The notes under the pieces were generated by a model. The model ran no database searches and was not told the DNA's origin. It saw only the letters and a program-made list of their open reading frames with translations. The position numbers and the translations under genes are program-made. 64,000 nt of DNA from assembly GCA_914767715.1 (NCBI GenBank), contig OU612075.1, forward strand, positions 22,258,001 through 22,322,000, read 5' to 3'. Position 1 is the stretch's first letter, and each line of letters begins with the position of its first letter. Source of the DNA: Membranipora membranacea. Its lineage: Eukaryota > Bryozoa > Gymnolaemata > Cheilostomatida > Membraniporidae. Shown here piece after piece: positions 62,990 to 64,000 of this stretch.

Positions 62990-64000
62990 ATAGCTCATAT
63001 TTAATAAATGACAATAATTTGCCAGCATTTGCCTTTTTAGAGATTTCTAATGAGATAACTGAGTCTGTAATCAACTGTTCGTCGCAAAGGAAAGCTACGG
63101 GCTATGATGGAATACCCATCAGCCTTATAAAAGAAAATAAAACCACACTTTCACCGATCTTAACCCACATGATTAACTTAGTAGTGCGCACCTCGAAATT
63201 CCCAGATAGCCAAAAGATTGCCCGTGTAACACCACTTCACAAAAAAGGATCTAAGTCAGACCCTAATAACTATATGCCGATTTCAATTTTAACAGCATTA
63301 TCCAAACTTGTAGAAAAGACTTTAGCATCACAGCTGCGTTTCCACTTTGAAAATACCAATATTTTTAGCGACAGCCAGTTTGGTTTCCGGGGAAAACCGC
63401 AACACTTCATTAGCTATTTCACGCTTAATGGAGAAACTCTATAAGAATTTTAACAATAGTGACATAACCCAAGGAATATTTCTAGATTTTAGTAAAGCTT
63501 TTGACACCATAGACCATGAAATTTTAATCGCAAAACTACCTTACTATAATTTCACCCCTGATGCTTGTAATCTTGTAAAAACATATTTATCCGAGAGGTA
63601 CCAGTATGTGAAGCTGGATTCGCACAGTTCATCATGGCTCCGATTAAAATTGGGGTACCTCAAGGCTCAGTTCTAGGCCCTATCTTATTTCTTATATTTA
63701 TTAATGACCTTATAAAAGCAGCTCCTGACCTTGAATATATTTTATTTGCAGATGACACAAACATTTTTTCAACAGATTCCCATTTAGTGCAAGAAAATCT
63801 GCACAAAGTAGAAACTTGGTGTATTGCAAACAAGCTCATTTTGAATTACTCTAAAACTTTCCAGGTCATTTTTAAAGCTCCAAATAAACTGATTAAAACT
63901 CCGGAAAACTACATTTTAAATATGGGTGGAAACCAGCTTGATAATAAATTAAATACAAAATTCTTAGGGATTGAGCTTGACAGTAACATAACTTTTAAAC
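62990..64000 (+). pseudogene. Non-LTR retrotransposon reverse transcriptase, frameshifted, runs off the right edge
   Basis: Reverse transcriptase motifs occur in order over three frames: KATGYDGIPISLIKE, VTPLHKKGSKSDPNNY, SQFGFRGK, then after a frame change near 63400 FLDFSKAFDTIDHEIL, then after another change near 63645 VPQGSVLGPILFLIFINDL, the catalytic LFADDTNIF at about 63740-63770, and KFLGIELDS. This is the jockey/CR1-like layout. Two frameshifts and the missing N-terminal endonuclease mark it as dead. Its 5' truncation point lies just beyond the outer end of the inverted repeat. The 3' part continues outside the window. Confidence 0.9.

Overview
This is animal nuclear DNA. Genes are split into short exons of 30-450 bp with GT-AG introns, mostly 200-1500 bp and AT-rich, and there are tRNA-derived SINEs, MITEs and non-LTR retrotransposon remnants. 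The gene set (COG3, a GRTP1-type RabGAP, a carbonic anhydrase-related protein of the X/XI type, LAPTM-like four-TM proteins) fits an invertebrate animal, probably bilaterian; I cannot name the species. No bacterial or viral gene, CRISPR array or operon is present. Nearly all open frames longer than 60 codons here are either single exons running into introns or frames through tandem repeats. The genes below were assembled exon by exon from splice sites, reading phase and similarity to families I know.

Layout. (1) 781-5988, minus: secreted carbonic anhydrase-related protein X/XI (7 exons seen, the last one missing). (2) 6429-17203, minus: complete 19-exon COG3, a Golgi tethering subunit of about 841 aa. 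(3) 17204-20552: head-to-head intergenic space with a retrotransposon remnant, a TA-flanked MITE and a SINE. (4) 20553-28554, plus: complete 10-exon GRTP1-like TBC RabGAP of 340 aa, with a foldback hAT-like element in intron 4. (5) 31908-36656 plus, 38616-45154 plus, 47763-53192 minus: three related four-transmembrane genes, called A, B and C here. C is inverted, lacks a visible first exon, and has a tail exon cut short by a stop; a 3.4 kb 21-bp satellite fills its last intron. (6) 53193-64000: no recognised host gene. It holds a large inverted repeat (about 2.4 kb arms), a further segmental copy of the B-downstream region, several foldback elements, and a frameshifted non-LTR reverse transcriptase running off the right edge.

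The genes do not form one pathway. COG3 and the RabGAP both belong to membrane traffic, and LAPTM-like proteins are usually endolysosomal, but that is family knowledge rather than evidence of joint function.

Most striking point: at least four minisatellites have as their repeat unit a piece of exon plus its splice site (CARP exons 4 and 6, COG3 exons 3 and 13). They create rows of duplicate donors or acceptors beside the true junction.
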